Source: Synura sp. LO234KE
Taxonomy: Eukaryota > Sar > Synurophyceae > Synurales > Mallomonadaceae
DNA: 21,291 bases
Reading direction: 5' to 3'
Assembly: GCA_015143735.1 (NCBI GenBank)
Contig: VKHC01000046.1
Span: 1-21,291, forward strand
Under the pieces are notes generated by a model. The model did no database searches, was not told the DNA's origin, and saw nothing but the letters and a program-made list of their open reading frames with translations. Below, one piece after another: positions 20,801-21,291 of the stretch (positions are counted from its first letter, which is position 1; every line of letters begins with the position of its first letter). Position numbers and translations under genes: made by a program.

Positions 20801-21291
20801 ACCGGTAGGGCTGGAAAGGATTTGGGTAAGAGGTAAATGGGCGATGAAACTTTGTTTACGAGGTCGGTCTTTATTTCAGGACCGTGACTCACGATATAAG
20901 CGCAGGCAGCCTTGATATGATTCTGGACCAAGTCTGATGAACCAAATAATTTCAACTTCCTTTTGTCCTCAAACACTGGCATGTCGGCAGCTAGGCGCGG
21001 GTGCTCTGCCATAATTTTCAAAATCGCCCAGGATTGTGGGTTGGATATCGGGTCTACGTCATCGCTCATCAATCTGAATAACGCTGCGCCCAGCCCGTGG
21101 GAGCTGTCGTCCGGAAGAATTTTGATGGCCAAACTATTGTTCATTAATTCATAGAGAAATATAAATCCGAATCCCGATCCTTTGCCCTTTATATCCACTC
21201 CCTCTTCAACGACTTTGCTGAGGAACTGTAGGGCTTGAGGTCCATTGCATTCCTCCGGACGAGTATATTTATTCATACTTACTTTCGACAA
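11604..21291 (-). CDS. Giant DUF3638/DUF3645 ATPase-like protein with EF-hands and Vps62-like C-terminus (5' partial, 18 exons)
   Basis: Joining the exons 21291-20492, 20358-19992, 19833-19339, 19206-19123, 18943-18836, 18736-17931, 17820-17739, 17657-17212, 16955-16289, 16150-15743, 15660-15167, 15024-14929, 14893-14170, 14098-13121, 12944-12753, 12564-12373, 12314-12029 and 11884-11604 gives about 2,501 residues with no internal stop; every junction is GT...AG and phase-consistent. Key motifs (window numbering): Walker A GAGKTT near 558-563, DEVD near 721, DUF3645 motif LAVPFVGKDVPS near 1031, SGTPSD near 1231, QGSFRMRGLGKGQ near 1392, a Glu/Gln/Lys-rich stretch near 1678-1710, an EF-hand loop DGDGDGYLTKDD at 1845-1856, and the Vps62-like GWKAIPP near 2389. 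Family knowledge: DUF3638/DUF3645 proteins are very large, of unsettled function, and sometimes auto-labelled ubiquitinyl hydrolase; nothing here shows a protease site. Inference: a diverged P-loop ATPase or helicase-like machine, perhaps Ca2+-regulated. The N-terminus lies outside the window. Confidence 0.85.
12029..12314 (-). CDS. Exon 17: C-terminal Vps62-like module, first part
   Basis: Acceptor cgattag|GCT, donor TCTG|gtaagt (phase 1); 286 bases, residues 2314-2408. It codes RVCLGHYCTKGLADP, LLTIEVTDT, PHPLRFKSVWKMSRG, then GWKAIPPDNFVPLGMVFSTS. The W..IPP..FV.LGMV pattern is characteristic of Vps62-type (PF06101-like) sequences and of related repeats in VPS13-type proteins; a profile search is needed to fix which. 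Confidence 0.78.
12373..12564 (-). CDS. Exon 16: linker to the C-terminal module
   Basis: Acceptor cgtaatccag|GTC, donor AAA|gtaata; 192 bases, 64 codons, residues 2250-2313. It codes VTEASTSSAASIEVTADLMK, HIKIKLKPIPAMS and QTQISIWAPDLQ. Alternation of polar and hydrophobic residues suggests beta strands. The downstream intron is 58 nt (12372-12315). Confidence 0.75.
12753..12944 (-). CDS. Exon 15: last EF-hand half
   Basis: Acceptor cactttag|ATC, donor TCG|gtaagc; 192 bases, 64 codons, residues 2186-2249. It codes IYSLVRRLHGGDREGVVTYA then SFRRVF, the second half of an EF-hand pair whose first half ends exon 14. Loop position 1 is Gly rather than Asp and position 12 is Ser rather than Glu, so Ca2+ binding by this loop is doubtful. 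VPPKYIPEIAEDANS ends the exon. Not visible as a long open frame; supported by phase and motif continuity. Confidence 0.75.
13121..14098 (-). CDS. Exon 14: degenerate EF-hands and linker
   Basis: Acceptor ttgtctag|TTG, donor CAG|gtgtgg; 978 bases, 326 codons, residues 1860-2185. It contains LADVIGLQDPRSLEYMYGKL, a possible degenerate EF-hand around DKKSFGLVSYSGF, a glycine run (seven Gly near 13665-13677) in a low-complexity linker, then WWTDIRACRRRRQVPLDGN and another EF-like loop NSSHSGVLNCSE followed by LYGGLEWLGIHL. The open frame runs 66 bases past the donor, but splicing at CAG|gtgtgg restores an EF-hand helix with exon 15. Confidence 0.8.
14170..14893 (-). CDS. Exon 13: acidic low-complexity stretch and canonical EF-hand
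   Basis: 724 bases, residues 1619-1859. Starts GDVSAAQAILTLIVEEERR, followed by a run of QE, KE and EE dipeptides (14631-14716) likely to be a charged single helix or disordered linker, then a conserved globular piece (FYPLSQYCIHKN; KFPEFLYVSRNHFHP; KNVIVVLEWE). It ends with an EF-hand: helix EEQLAKCYELL and loop DGDGDGYLTKDD, with Asp at positions 1, 3, 5 and Asp at 12. The donor is ATT|gtgagt. Confidence 0.83.
14631..14716 (-). repeat. Purine-rich in-frame low-complexity repeat (Glu/Gln/Lys)
   Basis: On the plus strand the segment is an imperfect run of ctc/ctt/tcc triplets, such as ctcctgctcctcctcttg. Read in the coding (minus) frame it gives EQEQEQEQEEEQEKEKEKEE and then EENVEELEEEEY. 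It is a triplet-based repeat that keeps the frame, so it can vary in length without harm. On the opposite strand it makes a spurious Ser/Cys-rich open frame, which is not a gene. Confidence 0.85.
14929..15024 (-). CDS. Exon 12: short helical exon
   Basis: Acceptor tttgtactag|C, then MEAIVLKPASEFVENHLVYN and LVLDFVTLLSTR; 96 bases. Its junction to exon 13 is the least certain in the gene: the only phase-compatible donor is CG|gtattc at 14928, giving an intron of 35 nt (ending at ggatag, 14894) or 20 nt (ending at gacag). With the 35-nt choice the protein reads TLLSTR-GDVSAAQ. A true frameshift is the alternative. Confidence 0.6.
15167..15660 (-). CDS. Exon 11: helical region after the ATPase core
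   Basis: Acceptor ttacgaag|GTG; 494 bases, residues 1422-1585. It codes EKNPKQFLKDVISWLLINSM and QFSLLCEQNVSNIWRKKAL, then VEVFRERVDFAVESSIPTPQ and GSPESLMLNLKYEPLLN. The donor is a weak TA|gttgac at 15166, chosen because it is the only site that keeps phase with exon 12 and lies at the end of protein-like sequence; the stronger-looking ACAG|gtagcc 48 bases earlier in the transcript puts exon 12 out of frame. Confidence 0.75.
15743..16150 (-). CDS. Exon 10: motif VI-like R/G block
   Basis: Acceptor gccattcag|GCC, donor CAG|gtgaga; 408 bases, 136 codons, residues 1286-1421. It contains LIDSGALITGLSNYEVAQ, VVYLDEYDRQMVLMRKG, FYDHIHTTGMDIKQ, and GKDMVYRDYAQGSFRMRGLG followed by KGQ. These are the most conserved stretches of the family. 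QGSFRMRGLGKGQ resembles the Q..GR.GR arginine-finger motif of SF2 enzymes in position and composition. Confidence 0.87.
16289..16955 (-). CDS. Exon 9: region with SGTPSD motif
   Basis: Acceptor ttgcgacag|A, donor CAG|gtataa; 667 bases, phase 2 in, phase 0 out, residues 1063-1285. Conserved part: DLKLSTCGQELGGEILFGRR, VGFSGTPSDILPVELG, CRYERGSDGKVIHLLS. SGTPSD sits where SF2 helicases carry motif III (SAT or SGT); this equivalence is my inference. The upstream part has a basic, lower-complexity segment (GSKRKTKTLK). The open frame extends upstream beyond the splice site but there the sequence is intronic. Confidence 0.85.
17212..17657 (-). CDS. Exon 8: end of DUF3638 and the DUF3645 motif
   Basis: Acceptor atactcag|ATG, donor TTCAG|gtactg (phase 2); 446 bases, residues 915-1062. 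LGHCWLSSLLPFVLQKINRV and HFGLL match the closing part of DUF3638. RRMLAVPFVGKDVPSRASEF then SHPDVLIGLSILAF matches the short DUF3645 signature (LAVPFRAKDVP..SEF.HPDV). The split codon AG|A joins to exon 9 as AF-R-YEGLR, reconstituting the family's ..YRYEGLR..DF segment. Confidence 0.87.
17739..17820 (-). CDS. Exon 7: small DUF3638 exon
   Basis: An 82-base exon between aaatcag|A and GAG|gtactg. Phase 2 in, phase 0 out. It codes GRLQPLLSRCVLLWL and RSHRLPLLTDDE and completes the split codon GA|A from exon 6 (FYE|GRLQP). Too short to be found as an independent open frame; supported by phase matching and by the protein continuity on both sides. Confidence 0.75.
17931..18736 (-). CDS. Exon 6: DEVD box and variable linker
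   Basis: The acceptor is gtaactcag|CAG and the donor TATGA|gtaagt (phase 2); 806 bases, residues 619-886. It contains STPSSVKSFMLKF, then GGVEIMDEVDLLLHPLKSE, where DEVD near residue 721 fits a Walker B or DExD-type box, then PLGDKIPLDFT. A Ser/Gly/Lys-rich linker follows (SNASGGSKSGGSSKK and TLSGGGG), interrupting the conserved block; it may be a lineage-specific insert. The exon ends with SPHVVLLSKQFYE, conserved in the family. Confidence 0.87.
18836..18943 (-). CDS. Exon 5: DUF3638 block, continued
   Basis: A 108-base exon of 36 codons, bounded by cgttttccag|GTG and ACG|gtgaga, phase 0 at both ends. It encodes VVPPALLDFSTGIMRER and HRPVFTFVFDRYET. This follows the P-loop exactly as expected in DUF3638 proteins (a VP.ALL.FS segment just after the P-loop strand). 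It was hidden inside a longer, out-of-place open frame, so it is easy to miss. Confidence 0.85.
19123..19206 (-). CDS. Exon 4: Walker A (P-loop) exon
   Basis: An 84-base exon of 28 codons, flanked by ttcccgcag|ATG and GAG|gtcagt, phase 0 at both ends. It encodes MIMGAGKTTVVGPLL and ATLLASGESLITE. The GAGKTT is a textbook Walker A nucleotide-binding loop; the equivalent position in DUF3638 proteins is GEGK/GAGK. The whole P-loop sits in one small exon. The lysine and following threonine (window residues 561-562) would bind the phosphates and Mg2+. Confidence 0.88.
19339..19833 (-). CDS. Exon 3: start of the DUF3638-like block
   Basis: The acceptor is ctacgcgtag|ACT and the donor CAG|gttagt; 495 bases, phase 0 at both ends. 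Codes residues 390-554. The end (DPRLLLFEFHQGVLLRRSQV followed by KAGGSACCQ) is the stretch that, in DUF3638 proteins, leads into the P-loop. It joins directly to MIMGAGKTT of the next exon. The middle part is predicted helical, with several aliphatic runs (GIIVIMLVCNRIAL) that might be mistaken for a membrane segment but lie in a soluble family. Confidence 0.85.
19992..20358 (-). CDS. Exon 2: helical region before the ATPase block
   Basis: The acceptor is tttctgcag|A at 20359 and the donor is ATG|gtgcga at 19991; 367 bases, phase 2 in and phase 0 out. It codes residues 267-389, with ARLQQDICDYSADEQQ, a stretch of charged helices (ALRKMKEKDVAFVKAAEKAL), and an end at SGTETEM. No named domain is recognised. 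The frame continues past the donor into AT-rich sequence, typical of an intron. Confidence 0.8.
20492..21291 (-). CDS. Exon 1 of the visible part: conserved central region
   Basis: Open to the window edge; codes window residues 1-266. It contains RPEECNGPQAL, GKGSGFGFIFLYEL, AEHPRLAADMPVFEDKRK, and SPIYLLPKSFPALPVLEEDR, a well-behaved globular sequence. It ends at AG|gtgaga (phase 2), giving the junction SHIAR|LTYARLQQD. A perfect donor-like AAA|GTAAGT lies at 21285-21277, only nine bases from the edge, so the exact 5' border is uncertain: either the frame really reads through to the edge or an upstream exon ends there and this exon starts slightly lower. Confidence 0.8.

Noticed and set aside
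1-21291. CRISPR array, bacterial operon or prophage
   Set aside because: No regularly spaced repeats, no compact same-strand gene runs, no Shine-Dalgarno sites; the large gene has GT...AG introns.

Overview
The window looks like nuclear DNA from a microbial eukaryote. Codon-level reading of the minus strand gives one very large, intron-rich gene in the right half (about 21291 down to 11604). Its 17 introns are inferred from GT...AG borders that keep a single reading frame of about 2,500 codons. There are no bacterial features: no operons, ribosome binding sites or tightly packed ORFs. My best guess is a stramenopile-like protist. This rests on the protein architecture (DUF3638/DUF3645 ATPase-like core, EF-hands, Vps62-like C-terminus) and is inference, not a proven assignment.

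Right half (11.6-21.3 kb, minus strand): the 3' part of one giant gene, cut at its 5' end by the window edge. In protein order it encodes: a large conserved central region; a DUF3638 block with a Walker A motif (GAGKTT) and a DEVD box; a DUF3645 block; a region with SGTPSD and an R/G-rich QGSFRMRGLGKGQ motif; a helical region; a Glu/Gln/Lys-rich low-complexity stretch; one canonical and about three degenerate EF-hands; and a C-terminal Vps62-like module. The core motifs follow the order of a diverged superfamily-2 helicase-type P-loop ATPase, possibly under Ca2+ control through the EF-hands. The exact biochemical role is not established.

Left half (1-11.6 kb): no intact gene that I can support. 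It is a graveyard of retroelement fragments in AT-rich filler. Two diverged RNase H relics face each other (plus strand 901-1328, minus strand 2375-1920). A Ty3/gypsy-type pol relic lies on the minus strand, with a tentative RT-RNase H connection at 9385-9200 and a clearer integrase core at 7233-6650. All carry stops and frameshifts, and the integrase has lost its catalytic glutamate. A GC-rich island (about 8.1-8.97 kb) separates the two gypsy pieces and is not explained. There is also a 61-bp diverged direct repeat (4203/4371) whose two copies are similar as peptides, two AT microsatellites, and a 213-codon open frame without any methionine (10853-10212, minus) just downstream of the big gene, which could be extra exonic sequence or a relic.

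The retroelement relics and the large gene appear functionally unrelated: the left half reads as a decayed repeat-rich flank of a conserved gene.
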